From: JAIVJG01 sp964236735
GTDB lineage: Bacteria > Acidobacteriota > Blastocatellia > Pyrinomonadales > Pyrinomonadaceae
DNA: 64,000 nucleotides
Direction: 5' to 3'
Assembly (NCBI GenBank): GCA_964236735.1
Contig: CAXSFM010000003.1
Coordinates: 1 to 64,000 of the forward strand
Every line of letters starts with the position of its first letter. The first letter of the stretch is position 1. Shown here one piece after another: positions 44,563-53,215 of this stretch. Position numbers and translations under genes: made by a program. The notes beneath the pieces were generated by a model, which saw nothing but the letters and a program-made list of their open reading frames with translations, was not told the origin of the DNA and did no database searches.

Positions 44563-46677
44563 ATGCGCCGCACTTTTGTTGATTTCCTCGCTCTGTTTGT
44601 TTTAGCGGCGACGCTCTTTGGCGGCAGTATCCTGCCGGTGACGCGCACAACCCGTGCCGCCTCCAGCCCCGGCGGCGACGAAGGTTACGTGCCCGCCGAA
44701 GTCAACATCAAGCTCAAACAGGCGTCTGACCTCGCAAGCGTGGCCGCGCAATACAAACTCGACCCGACGCCGCTCGGACAGTTCGGCTCGCGCCCGATTT
44801 ACCGGATGCGAATCACGGACGGCGCAGACCCGCGCGACAAGGCGGCGGCGTTGCAAGCCGATCCGCAAGCGCGCGTCGAGTTGGCCGAAGTCAATTACAG
44901 CGCGGGTGCGCCGGAAGGATCGGGCGGCAGTTGGAGCATCGGCGGTTCGTGGAGCATTGGCGGCAGCCAGAGTGAGTACGTCGCGCAGTGGGCGCCGGCG
45001 AAATTGCGTCTGGACGCAGCGCATCAAATGTCGCGCGGCGCGGGCGTGATCGTCGCCGTACTCGACACAGGCGTTGACCGCAGCCATCCCGCGCTCGCCG
45101 GGCGACTGCTCGCGGGATACGACTTCGTTGATAACGACGACGATCCGGGCGAGGTCTTGCCGCCGCCCTGCGCGGAAACCACCGACAGGGAAAAGTGCGG
45201 CCCTTACGGACACGGCACGCACGTCGCCGGCCTCGTCGCGCTGGCCGCGCCGGAAGCGAAAATTTTGCCCGTCCGCGTGCTCGACAGTCACGGCGTCGGC
45301 AACACCTGGGCGCTGGCCGAAGGCATCCGCTACGCGCTCGACCCGGACGGCAATCCTGCGACCGACGACGGCGCGGGCGTGATCAACCTCAGTCTCGCCA
45401 CCGTCAACGATTCGAAGTTGCTCAAACAAATTCTCGGCGAGGCCGGTGTGGATGACGACGGTGGCGGCACGACACCCGCGCCCACGCCGACGCCAATCCT
45501 CGCGCCGCATAAAAATGTCGTCGTCGTCGCCGCCGCCGGCAATCGCGGCACGAATCAGGAAATGTTTCCGTCAGCAGAACGCGGCGTGCCCGGTTTGATT
45601 TCGGTCGGCGCGACGACGAAAGACGATTTGCTGGCGAGTTTCTCCGAGCGCGATTGGGTGCGTGTGTTAGCGCCCGGCGCGGGCATCCTGAGCAGCGTGC
45701 CGGGCGGCAGATATGCGACGTGGGCGGGCACTTCGATGGCGTCGCCGCTCGTTGCGGGCGAGGCGGCACTGTTGCGTGCGACTTTCCCCGACTTGAGTTC
45801 AGACCTCGTCGTTGATCGCATCAGGAATTCAAGCGCGCGGCTTGACATCAAATCGCAACCCGACCGTCGCGTGGACGCCGCCGCCGCACTGCTCGCCGCG
45901 CCGCTCAATGCAACGAACGCGATTCAGGATACGAAATATTTCGTCCGCGAAAATTATCTCGACTTCCTCAATCGCACGCCCGACGAAAGCGGCCTCAATT
46001 TCTGGGCCGGTGGCATTGATAATTGCGTCGTCAGTGATACGGCTTGTCACGAGGTCAAACGCATAGACACGTCCGCCGCTTTCTTCCTCTCCATCGAATT
46101 TCAGGACACGGGCTTTCTCGTCTATCGCCTGCGCGAGGCTTCGTTCGGCGACATGCCGCGCTACGAAAAATTCATGCCCGACACGCAAAGCATCGGGCAG
46201 GGCGTCGTCGTCAACGCTCCCGGATGGGAAGCGAAACTCGAAGACAACAAGCGCGCGTTCGTCGAAGCGTGGGTCAATCGCGCTGAGTTCAAGGCCGTGT
46301 TTCCCGACAGCACATCGCCCGCGAGTTTCGTCAACGCACTCTTCGCCAACGCTCGCGTTGTGCCGACACAAGGGGAACGCGACGCGCTCATCAATGAACT
46401 GACCTTGAACAACACGCCCGCGGGTCGCGCCAGCGTGCTTAGAAAAGTTGCCGCCAATCAAACTTTCGTCCGGCAGGAAACCAACCGCGCGTTCGTGCTC
46501 ATGCAATACTTCGGCTATCTCCGGCGCAACCCGGACGATGCGCCCGACAACAATCTCAACGGCTACAACTACTGGCTCTCGAAACTCGAAGCCGCCAACG
46601 GCGACTATCGTGCGGCAGAGATGGTTAAAGCCTTCCTCTCATCCACCGAATATCACCAACGCTTCGGGCCACAGTAA
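44563..46677 (+). CDS. subtilisin-like serine protease with C-terminal DUF4214 module
   Basis: 704 residues. Signal peptide to about residue 32; residues 40-115 resemble an I9-type propeptide (EVNIKLKQASDLASVAAQY). The S8 catalytic triad is visible as Asp168 (VAVLDTGVD), His217 (GHGTHVAG) and Ser391 (GTSMASP), with oxyanion Asn327 (AAGN). A Gly/Ser linker with two GGSWSI copies sits at 121-135 and a proline-rich insertion near 305-313. Residues 455-704 are the DUF4214-type module shared with 31099-32046, with clear residue-by-residue similarity. The protein is probably secreted and may be surface-held by the module. A heptamer hairpin follows 5 bases after the stop. Confidence 0.93.
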   Translation: MRRTFVDFLALFVLAATLFGGSILPVTRTTRAASSPGGDEGYVPAEVNIKLKQASDLASVAAQYKLDPTPLGQFGSRPIYRMRITDGADPRDKAAALQADPQARVELAEVNYSAGAPEGSGGSWSIGGSWSIGGSQSEYVAQWAPAKLRLDAAHQMSRGAGVIVAVLDTGVDRSHPALAGRLLAGYDFVDNDDDPGEVLPPPCAETTDREKCGPYGHGTHVAGLVALAAPEAKILPVRVLDSHGVGNTWALAEGIRYALDPDGNPATDDGAGVINLSLATVNDSKLLKQILGEAGVDDDGGGTTPAPTPTPILAPHKNVVVVAAAGNRGTNQEMFPSAERGVPGLISVGATTKDDLLASFSERDWVRVLAPGAGILSSVPGGRYATWAGTSMASPLVAGEAALLRATFPDLSSDLVVDRIRNSSARLDIKSQPDRRVDAAAALLAAPLNATNAIQDTKYFVRENYLDFLNRTPDESGLNFWAGGIDNCVVSDTACHEVKRIDTSAAFFLSIEFQDTGFLVYRLREASFGDMPRYEKFMPDTQSIGQGVVVNAPGWEAKLEDNKRAFVEAWVNRAEFKAVFPDSTSPASFVNALFANARVVPTQGERDALINELTLNNTPAGRASVLRKVAANQTFVRQETNRAFVLMQYFGYLRRNPDDAPDNNLNGYNYWLSKLEAANGDYRAAEMVKAFLSSTEYHQRFGPQ

Positions 46678-46682
46678 AGGTT

Positions 46683-46799
46683 AAGGCAAAAGTAAAAAGG
46701 CAAAAGGAAGGAAGAAGACAAGGCGGCTGCCCTTGGTCTTCACTTTTGCCTTTTGCCTTTTTACTTTTGCCTTCTTCATCGCCTTTTTACTTTTGCCTT
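46683..46799. repeat. heptamer-period hairpin element with duplicated right arm
   Basis: The left arm AAGGCAA, AAGTAAA, AAGGC (46683-46701) pairs with 46755-46773, and the same 19 bases recur at 46781-46799. So the right arm was duplicated as a 26-bp unit. The spacer contains GAAGACAAGG and a complementary CCTTGGTCTTC. Confidence 0.85.
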
Positions 46800-47043
46800 C
46801 TTTGTATTTTTCCGCGCGCTCAACGCACTGTTCAGATGTGAGCCGTCGCGTTGGGTTTTCTGCGGCTTTGAAGTGGCGGCGTTGCGCGCAAGGAAACGAG
46901 CAAGGGGAAGTTTTGAACTCAAGGAGCGCCAACGACAAGATCAGAGGATTGATAACTGGCGCGGTTGCCTGATCACGGGGAGAATGGGCAGCCTCGCCGG
47001 CAAGGCGACGCGGTCGCGCTGGCCGCGTCGCCACTTTTGCAGT
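46800..47043. other. intergenic stretch between two heptamer elements
   Basis: No supported gene. A 10-bp perfect hairpin (GGCGACGCGG at 47004-47013 with 47023-47032) lies near its right end and could act as a terminator for either convergent gene. Confidence 0.5.
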
Positions 47044-47117
47044 GATGAATGCGGAATGATGAGTGATGAGTGAAGACAACTTGCCTTTCATTCATCACTC
47101 ATCATTCCGCATTCATC
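47044..47117. repeat. heptamer-period hairpin element, GATGAAT/GAGTGAT units
   Basis: A perfect 26-bp inverted repeat (47044-47069 and 47092-47117) with a 22-base spacer containing GAAGACAA. It ends 7 bases from the stop of the hydrolase gene. Confidence 0.9.
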
Positions 47118-47124
47118 ATTTCCC

Positions 47125-48003
47125 CTACGCTGCTCCGTACTTTTTGAACCACGCGAGCAGTTTTTGCCAGCCGTCGTCAGCCGACTCTTTGTTGTAGCTC
47201 GGACGATAGTCGGCGTTGAAGCCGTGCCCGGCGTTCGGATAGACGATGATCTCGGAGGCCGTCTTTCCCTTCTTCAGCGCGGCGCGCATCGCCTCGATGG
47301 ATTCGAGCGAGATGCCCTGATCCTTCGCGCCGTAGAGTCCGAGCACGGGAACTTTGAGCGTGGGGGCGATGTCAATCGGATGTAAGGGGTGCAAAGCGTC
47401 CGGCTTCGCTCCCGGCCTGCTCACGAGTTGGCCGTACCACGCGACGCCCGCTTTGAGTTTCGGATTGTGCGCCGCGTAGAGCCAGACGATACGCCCGCCC
47501 CAGCAGAAGCCCGTGATGCCGAGCCGCTTCGTGTCCGCATGTCCTGCGCTTTTCGCGTAAGCGACGGTTGCGTCCAAGTCTGACATGACCTGCGCGTCGG
47601 GCACTTTCGAGACGACATCGCTGACAATCTTGCTGACATCTTTAATCTGCGACACATCGCCCTGCCGCGCGTACAACTCCGGCGCAATCGCCATGTAACC
47701 CTGCTTGGCGAAGCGACGACAGATGTCTTTGATGTGTTCGTGAACGCCGAAGATTTCCTGCACGACGAGCACCACGGGGAAATTCTTTCCCTTCTCCGGC
47801 ATCGCGCGATAGGCGGGAATCTCGCCGCCCGCGACCGGAATCTTCACCTCGCCGGCGACGAGTCCGTTCGCGTCAGTGGTAATGATAGTCTGCGCCGTCA
47901 CCGGCTGCACGGCGAGCGCAAAGCCTGCCGCCAGCGTCGTCACGATGAACTGCCGGCGCGACAGCTCTGTGTTGGGTACTAAACTAATCAAGTCTTCGTG
48001 CAT
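47125..48003 (-). CDS. dienelactone hydrolase family protein, Tat-exported
   Basis: 292 residues. The N-terminus has a twin-arginine motif (SRRQFIVTT) followed by a hydrophobic stretch and an Ala-rich cleavage region, so export by Tat is likely. The hydrolase domain (from about 55) contains VVLVVQEIFGVHEHIKDICRRFA, the nucleophile motif ITGFCWGGRIVWLYA (G-x-C-x-G, as in dienelactone hydrolases), ALYGAKDQGI near the acid and NAGHGFN near the histidine. The frame extends to 48120, but ATG 48003 follows an AGGAGG-rich site and precedes the Tat motif. The true substrate is unknown; many exported members are of uncertain function. Confidence 0.9.
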   Translation of the reverse strand: MHEDLISLVPNTELSRRQFIVTTLAAGFALAVQPVTAQTIITTDANGLVAGEVKIPVAGGEIPAYRAMPEKGKNFPVVLVVQEIFGVHEHIKDICRRFAKQGYMAIAPELYARQGDVSQIKDVSKIVSDVVSKVPDAQVMSDLDATVAYAKSAGHADTKRLGITGFCWGGRIVWLYAAHNPKLKAGVAWYGQLVSRPGAKPDALHPLHPIDIAPTLKVPVLGLYGAKDQGISLESIEAMRAALKKGKTASEIIVYPNAGHGFNADYRPSYNKESADDGWQKLLAWFKKYGAA

Positions 48004-48234
48004 CGCTTTCGCCTTCCTCCTGAAAAAAGATTGTGCCGCACACTTTAACGCAAGCGCGCCGGTGAAGAAAGATGTTGGCAACAGGCTGCGCCGCAAACAG
48101 TCTTTGTCTGGCTGTCTCAACGGTCATCGCTTTTCAACTTCGACGCGAACAACTACGCGCGCGTGGCGGCGTTATTGGTTGACACTCCGCCAGTTGAGGC
48201 GTTAAAACTCCTGCTGAAATCCTTCCAAATTTTA

Positions 48235-49056
48235 ATGAGACAAAAGATTCTGAAAAGACCAATCGCCATCGCACTGTGCGTCTTCGCCTGCCTCGTTTTA
48301 TTTCAGGCGGCGTGTAGGCCAAAAGTGCAGGAGCAGCCGTCTGCCGAGAACGCGAACACGTCGCCGGATAACGCAGACGCATCGGACGGCACGTCGGACA
48401 CGAGCGTCTCGGAGAACGCTGATGCGCTCGCATCTTTCCACAAGGGACTTGAAGCGTATCACAAGAATCGAGACGAGGAATCTGTCGAGGATTTCAAAGA
48501 AGCCATCCGCCTCGACCCGAATTTCGCCGAAGCGTATTACCGACTTGGGCTGGCTTACGCGGCGACGGGAAATCGCGAAGAGGCCGACAAGTCTTTCGAG
48601 GAGGCCGTCAAGGCTTACAAAAAAATCGTCGAGCATGATGCGAAAAACGCCAGGGCGCAGTTCTATCTCGGACTCTCCGACAATAAGCTCCACAAGGATG
48701 ACGATGCGGTGCGCGCTTTCAGGGAAGCTGCGAAACTGTCGCCGGACGACGACGACAATCAGTATGAGTTGGGACTGGCGTGCATGAAGGTGGCGCAGTA
48801 CAGAGAGGCCGTCGGAGCTTTCAACAAGGCGCTCGAGATTAATCCGAACAACTTTCCCGCCAGCGACGCGCTGGAGCAGGCGAAGAGCGGCGCGGAGCGC
48901 GTCGAGGATTTCCAGAGGCAGCAGGAGAAGCTGAGAAAGCAGCAGGAAGAAAAGCTCAAGGGCAACCAGAACACGAACGCCAACGCGAACGCCAACACGA
49001 AGACGAACGCCAACACCTCGACCAATTCCAACGTGGCTCCGCCGCCCAAACCTTAG
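48235..49056 (+). CDS. TPR-repeat lipoprotein
   Basis: 273 residues. A lipoprotein signal ends VLFQAAC (Cys 21). After an acidic linker rich in Asn, Asp and Ser, residues 60-205 contain about four TPR units (ASFHKGLEAYHKNRDEESVEDFKEAIRLDPNFAEAYYRLGLAYAATG, and repeats with YELGLACMKVAQY). A charged helix (QRQQEKLRKQQEEKLKG) and an Asn/Thr-rich tail with several NAN and TN units follow. The frame extends back to 48163, but ATG 48235 precedes the signal. Likely an assembly or scaffold factor at the membrane surface. Confidence 0.85.
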   Translation: MRQKILKRPIAIALCVFACLVLFQAACRPKVQEQPSAENANTSPDNADASDGTSDTSVSENADALASFHKGLEAYHKNRDEESVEDFKEAIRLDPNFAEAYYRLGLAYAATGNREEADKSFEEAVKAYKKIVEHDAKNARAQFYLGLSDNKLHKDDDAVRAFREAAKLSPDDDDNQYELGLACMKVAQYREAVGAFNKALEINPNNFPASDALEQAKSGAERVEDFQRQQEKLRKQQEEKLKGNQNTNANANANTKTNANTSTNSNVAPPPKP

Positions 49057-49078
49057 TTAACGATGCGATTTTGCCTTC

Positions 49079-49130
49079 GCGTCTTTGCGCCTTGCGTGCG
49101 ATAGATTTTCACGCAAAGGCACAAAGACGC
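49079..49130. repeat. inverted repeat of TTTGCG-type units
   Basis: GCGTCTTTGCGCCTTGCGTG at 49079-49098 pairs almost fully (one mismatch and one bulge) with 49110-49130 across an 11-base loop. The units again recur at about 7 bp. It lies between the TPR lipoprotein and the PIG-L gene. Confidence 0.75.
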
Positions 49131-49178
49131 AATTGAGAAAGCGTTCATCTTGTCCGCGACGCTGGTGATAATCGAAAC

Positions 49179-51719
49179 ATGAAAACTTTGCTGTCCCGCA
49201 CTTCGCTTGCCCTGCCCTTCTTCTTTGCGCTCCTGCTATTCCCCGTCACGCTTCGCGCGCAAGCCCCCGTCGTCAAAAACGCGGCGGAGACGGCGCTCGC
49301 GTTGAAGAAGTTGAACGTCGTGGGGAGCGTGCTCTACATCGCCGCGCACCCGGACGACGAGAACACCGCGCTCCTGGCTTATCTCGCCAATGAGCGCGGC
49401 GTGCGGACAGGTTATCTCTCGATGACGCGCGGCGACGGCGGACAAAATCTGCTCGGCACGGAGAAGGGCGAACTGCTCGGAGTCGTCCGCACGCAGGAAC
49501 TACTCGCCGCGCGGCGCATAGACGGGGCGGAACAATTCTTCACGCGCGCCATTGATTTCGGTTTCACGAAGTCGCCCGAAGAGACGCTCCGCATCTGGGG
49601 ACACGACGCCGCGCTCGCGGATGTGGTGTGGGTCATCCGACTCTTTCGCCCCGATGTCATCATCACGCGCTTTCCCACGACCGGCGAAGGCGGGCACGGG
49701 CAGCACACCGCATCGGCCATCCTCGCTGTCGAAGCCTTCGACGCGGCTGCCGACCCCGCGCGCTTTCCCGAACAGTTGCGCGACGGTGGAGTGCAGACGT
49801 GGAAGCCGAAGCGTCTCCTGTGGAACGCTTTCAACTTTCGTCCCGGCGAAAAACCGAAGGACGCAGACAAACTCGTGAGCGTTGACGTGGGCGCGTACAA
49901 CGCTCTGCTCGGCAAGTCATACACGGAGATCGCCGCCGAAAGCCGCACGATGCACAAAAGTCAGGGACAGGGCACGCCCACGCGTCGCGGCGCGTCTCTC
50001 AACTACTTCGTGCATCTCAAAGGCGAACCCGCGACGAAAGACATCTTCGACGGCGTTGACCTCTCGTGGCGTCACATCGCAGGCGGGGAACAAATCGGCC
50101 AACTGCTCGAAGAAGCCTCGCGCAAGTACGACGCCGCGAACCCGCCGGCGAGCCTGCCTCTGCTCATGCGCGCATATCGTGGTTTGGAGAAGCTACCGAG
50201 GCCAGAACCGTTGATTGAAGAACCGTTAGTCGAGGCAAAACGTGCCGCGCTGCTCGAAGTGATTCGCGCGTGCGCGGAGTTATGGATCGAAGCCATAGCG
50301 CCGGAGCCTTCAGCGTTGCCGGGTGTCGAGGTCAGGGTCGCCATGACTCTCGTCAATCGCTCAGACTTTCCTTTCCGCTTTACGGGGGTCTCAGTTTTCG
50401 GACTGGCCGTCGCTCACCCCGTGGGAGCAGCCGAGACAAACGTCGAACTAAAAAATAACCAGCCGTTGACGAGAGAGTTCAACTTGCCTACGTCGTGGGA
50501 ATACAGTCAGCCTTACTGGCTGCGCGATGAACCGGGGAAAGGACTCTTCACAGTTAAAAACCAACTGCTCATCGGCGAGCCAGATGCCAACCCAGCACTT
50601 TTCATAGATGTCGCACTCAGCACCGGCGACGGCGGACTCAGTTTTAGAGTACCGGTACTCTTCCGTTGGACTGATCGCGTGCGCGGCGAGATGTATCGCC
50701 CAGTCGTCGTCGTTCCCGAAGTGGCCGTCAACCTCGAAGACAAGACGCTCGTCTTTCCCGACCGGCAGCCGAAACAAGTGCGCGTGAATTTGAAGAGCAA
50801 CGTGGCCGCCGCGACGAGCGGAACATTGCGTCTCAAGCTGCCCGCCGGTTGGTCTGCCACGCCCTCTGAGATTTCCGTCACGCTCAAGAGCCGTGACGAA
50901 GAGTTCAAGGCCAGTTTCAACATCACGCCGCCCGCGAACGCGACGACTGCCGCGCTCAATGCGGAATTTGAGAGCGGCGGCAAAACTTTCACGCGCGGCC
51001 TGCTCGAAATTGATTATCCGCACATCCCGCGCCAGACGCTTTTCCCGCCCGCCCGCGCGAAACTCGTCCGGCTCGATTTGCAAAAACGCGGCGAGCGCAT
51101 TGGATACGTGATGGGTTCGGGCGACGAGATACCCGACGCTCTCAGGCAGGTCGGCTATCAGGTGACGCTGCTCTCGGACGAAGACCTCGACAGCGCAGAC
51201 TTGAAAGACTTCGACGCCATCATCACCGGCGTCCGCGCCTACAACACGCGCGCACGCCTCCGCGCGCGGCAACAACGCCTGCTCGATTACGTCTCGGCGG
51301 GCGGCACGCTCATCGTGCAATACAACACGTCCGACGCTTCACTTGCGAACGTCGCGCTCGGCCCCTACCCGTTCAAGCTCTCGTCGCAGGATCGCGTGAC
51401 GGTCGAGGAAGCGCCCGTGCGCGTGCTCGCGCCGCAGGATGCGCTCCTGAACGCGCCGAACAAAATCAGCGACGCGGACTTTGAAGGTTGGGTGCAGGAA
51501 CGCGGCCTCTACTTCACGAACGATTGGGACGCGAAATACACGACGCTCTTCGAGACGCACGACCCCGGCGAGAAAGAATTGAGCGGCAGCACGCTCGTCG
51601 CGCGCGTAGGCCGTGGCACTTACATCTACACTTCCCTCTCGTGGTTTCGCCAACTCCCCGCCGGAGTGCCCGGCGCGTATCGCCTCTTCGTCAACCTGAT
51701 TTCCGCAGGCCGGAAATGA
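49179..51719 (+). CDS. secreted PIG-L/LmbE family deacetylase with C-terminal accessory domains
   Basis: 846 residues. Signal peptide to about residue 28 (LPFFFALLLFPVTLRAQA). The zinc-binding HPDDE motif is at 57-61, and GEGGHGQHTA about 110 residues later supplies the further zinc histidine, as in LmbE-like N-acetylglucosamine deacetylases. Residues 290-620 hold beta-rich NEW3-like segments (VNLKSNVAAATSGTLRLKLPAGWSATP). Residues 640-846 look like a GATase1-like Rossmann domain (IGYVMGSGDEIPDALRQVGYQVTLLSDEDLDSADLKDFDAIITGVRAY, then LLDYVSAGGTLIVQYNT). Acts outside the cytoplasm on amide-linked sugars, presumably glycan; the exact target is unknown. Confidence 0.88.
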   Translation: MKTLLSRTSLALPFFFALLLFPVTLRAQAPVVKNAAETALALKKLNVVGSVLYIAAHPDDENTALLAYLANERGVRTGYLSMTRGDGGQNLLGTEKGELLGVVRTQELLAARRIDGAEQFFTRAIDFGFTKSPEETLRIWGHDAALADVVWVIRLFRPDVIITRFPTTGEGGHGQHTASAILAVEAFDAAADPARFPEQLRDGGVQTWKPKRLLWNAFNFRPGEKPKDADKLVSVDVGAYNALLGKSYTEIAAESRTMHKSQGQGTPTRRGASLNYFVHLKGEPATKDIFDGVDLSWRHIAGGEQIGQLLEEASRKYDAANPPASLPLLMRAYRGLEKLPRPEPLIEEPLVEAKRAALLEVIRACAELWIEAIAPEPSALPGVEVRVAMTLVNRSDFPFRFTGVSVFGLAVAHPVGAAETNVELKNNQPLTREFNLPTSWEYSQPYWLRDEPGKGLFTVKNQLLIGEPDANPALFIDVALSTGDGGLSFRVPVLFRWTDRVRGEMYRPVVVVPEVAVNLEDKTLVFPDRQPKQVRVNLKSNVAAATSGTLRLKLPAGWSATPSEISVTLKSRDEEFKASFNITPPANATTAALNAEFESGGKTFTRGLLEIDYPHIPRQTLFPPARAKLVRLDLQKRGERIGYVMGSGDEIPDALRQVGYQVTLLSDEDLDSADLKDFDAIITGVRAYNTRARLRARQQRLLDYVSAGGTLIVQYNTSDASLANVALGPYPFKLSSQDRVTVEEAPVRVLAPQDALLNAPNKISDADFEGWVQERGLYFTNDWDAKYTTLFETHDPGEKELSGSTLVARVGRGTYIYTSLSWFRQLPAGVPGAYRLFVNLISAGRK

Positions 51720-51784
51720 CGCGGAGGTCATTACAATTTCGCGCGCTCGCAACAATTCACGGCGCGGCGCGAAGGCGCAGACAC

Positions 51785-51938
51785 TATAGCGGTTTGCGAA
51801 TGAGTGAGAGTTGAGTGAAAGAATGTTCACCAGAGAGGACACAGAGAGACACAGAGGAAAGACGGAGCCTTGATTGTCTCCTCTGTTTCCTCCTCTGTGC
51901 CCCTCCGTGTCCTCTGTGGTTAATATCCGGTCACATTC
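51785..51938 (-). repeat. 154-bp dispersed repeat, CACAGAGG-type, copy 2
   Basis: On the minus strand it runs GAATGTGACCGG to GCTATA and aligns over its whole length to 32144-32297, with about twenty differences. The palindromic core uses CACAGAGG-type units with a GGAGACAATCAA spacer. It lies between the convergent PIG-L and DUF2911 genes. Confidence 0.85.
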
Positions 51939-52037
51939 ATTTGAGAATCGTTATAAAAGAGGAAGGGAGCGAAAGTCATCGTGCTTTCTCTCCCTTCTTC
52001 CATATATCCTGACGTAACTCTCTTCGCCGCCTCCGGC

Positions 52038-52994
52038 TTACATTTTTTTACTCTTCCATTCCGTCATGCGGCGTTCGAGGTCGGAGGTGTCGGACTTCGC
52101 TTCTTTGCCGAGCGCGAGCGCGCGATCCCCCGCCGCGATGGCTTCCTGCGTCTTGCCTTCGGCGGCCAGCATCCGCGCCTTCGTGTACATGTTGCCGTAA
52201 GTCTCTTTGACCTTGATGGACTGTTCGAGCCAGCGCGCGCCCTCCGCGTCGTCCGCTTTGTCTTCATTCTGTAAGGCGTAGTTGGCGGCCTGCAAAGGCG
52301 TGCGCCAATCGTCGGGCTTGGCGGCGGCGACGGTCGCGCGCGCTTTCTCAATCGCCATCGCGTTCACGTCTTTGACTTCAACCGTGAAAGGCACGCGCAG
52401 ACGCTCCCAACGGATGTTGACCTGCGCGGAGTTGTCCGTCGCGGGATCAACGCCGAACATCAGCCACTCCTGACTGTCAGCGACCATCTGCGGCTTCGCC
52501 TTAACGCGCAGCACGTCCTTCTTTTCGTCGTAGGTGAAACTGCCCCACTGCCCGGCGTCAGAGTTGAAGATGATCGTCCATTCGTCCTTGCCGGGAATCG
52601 TGTGGAGGCTGTAGGTTCCGGCGGCGAGCTTCTGGCCGTTAATCAACACGTCGTCCGTGACGGTGAAGGTCGTCGCCTCGTTCGCGCCCGTGCGCCAGAC
52701 GTGGCCGTAAGGGACGATGACGGCGTCCTTCGCGCGCGTGCGTGAATCATCCAGCGTCGCTGTGCCTGCGGCGTTCGCTGCCGGCGCGGCATCGCCCCAG
52801 ATTTTTCGTCCCTTCACGCCGGGACGGCTGTAGGTGATGGTCATATCGGTGACGCCGATGGTTTGCATGACGCTGGCCTTCTGGCTCGGACGCGGGAAAC
52901 GCAATGCTTGCGTCTGCGCCGACGCCTGCTGTTGCGCCGCGCACGCCACGCAGAAGACGACGAGCGCGAAGATAGAAAGATGTTTGCGGATCAT
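52038..52994 (-). CDS. secreted DUF2911 family protein
   Basis: 318 residues with a signal peptide (LSIFALVVFCVACAAQQQASAQ). The mature part has the DUF2911 layout: LRFPRPSQKASVMQTIGVTDMTITYSRPGVKGRKIWG, VIPYGHVWRTGANEATTFTVTDDVLINGQKLAAGTYSLHTIPGKDEWTIIFN, then a WGSFTYDEKKDVLRVKAKP strand. The last 100 residues are TPR-like helices (ANYALQNEDKADDAEGARWLEQSIKVKET). ATG 52994 follows AAGGAG. The function of the family is not established; probably a periplasmic or surface beta-sandwich protein. Confidence 0.88.
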   Translation of the reverse strand: MIRKHLSIFALVVFCVACAAQQQASAQTQALRFPRPSQKASVMQTIGVTDMTITYSRPGVKGRKIWGDAAPAANAAGTATLDDSRTRAKDAVIVPYGHVWRTGANEATTFTVTDDVLINGQKLAAGTYSLHTIPGKDEWTIIFNSDAGQWGSFTYDEKKDVLRVKAKPQMVADSQEWLMFGVDPATDNSAQVNIRWERLRVPFTVEVKDVNAMAIEKARATVAAAKPDDWRTPLQAANYALQNEDKADDAEGARWLEQSIKVKETYGNMYTKARMLAAEGKTQEAIAAGDRALALGKEAKSDTSDLERRMTEWKSKKM

Positions 52995-53215
52995 AAACTG
53001 ATTCTCCTTAAAGTGTGTTGACGATGTTCGATGGCGACTCAAAAGCCGACGATTCAGTCTGGACATCAACTGCGCCGACGCCCGGCAAAGAGCTTGGCGC
53101 GTCTGTTCGCATTGCGAGAGATAGTATCAAAAAAATCCGCGCCGCGTATCGTCGCGCGGCTGTAGAATCATCGCTCGACAATTCTCTGACAAGTAACAAA
53201 GGCCGTGAGACGCGC

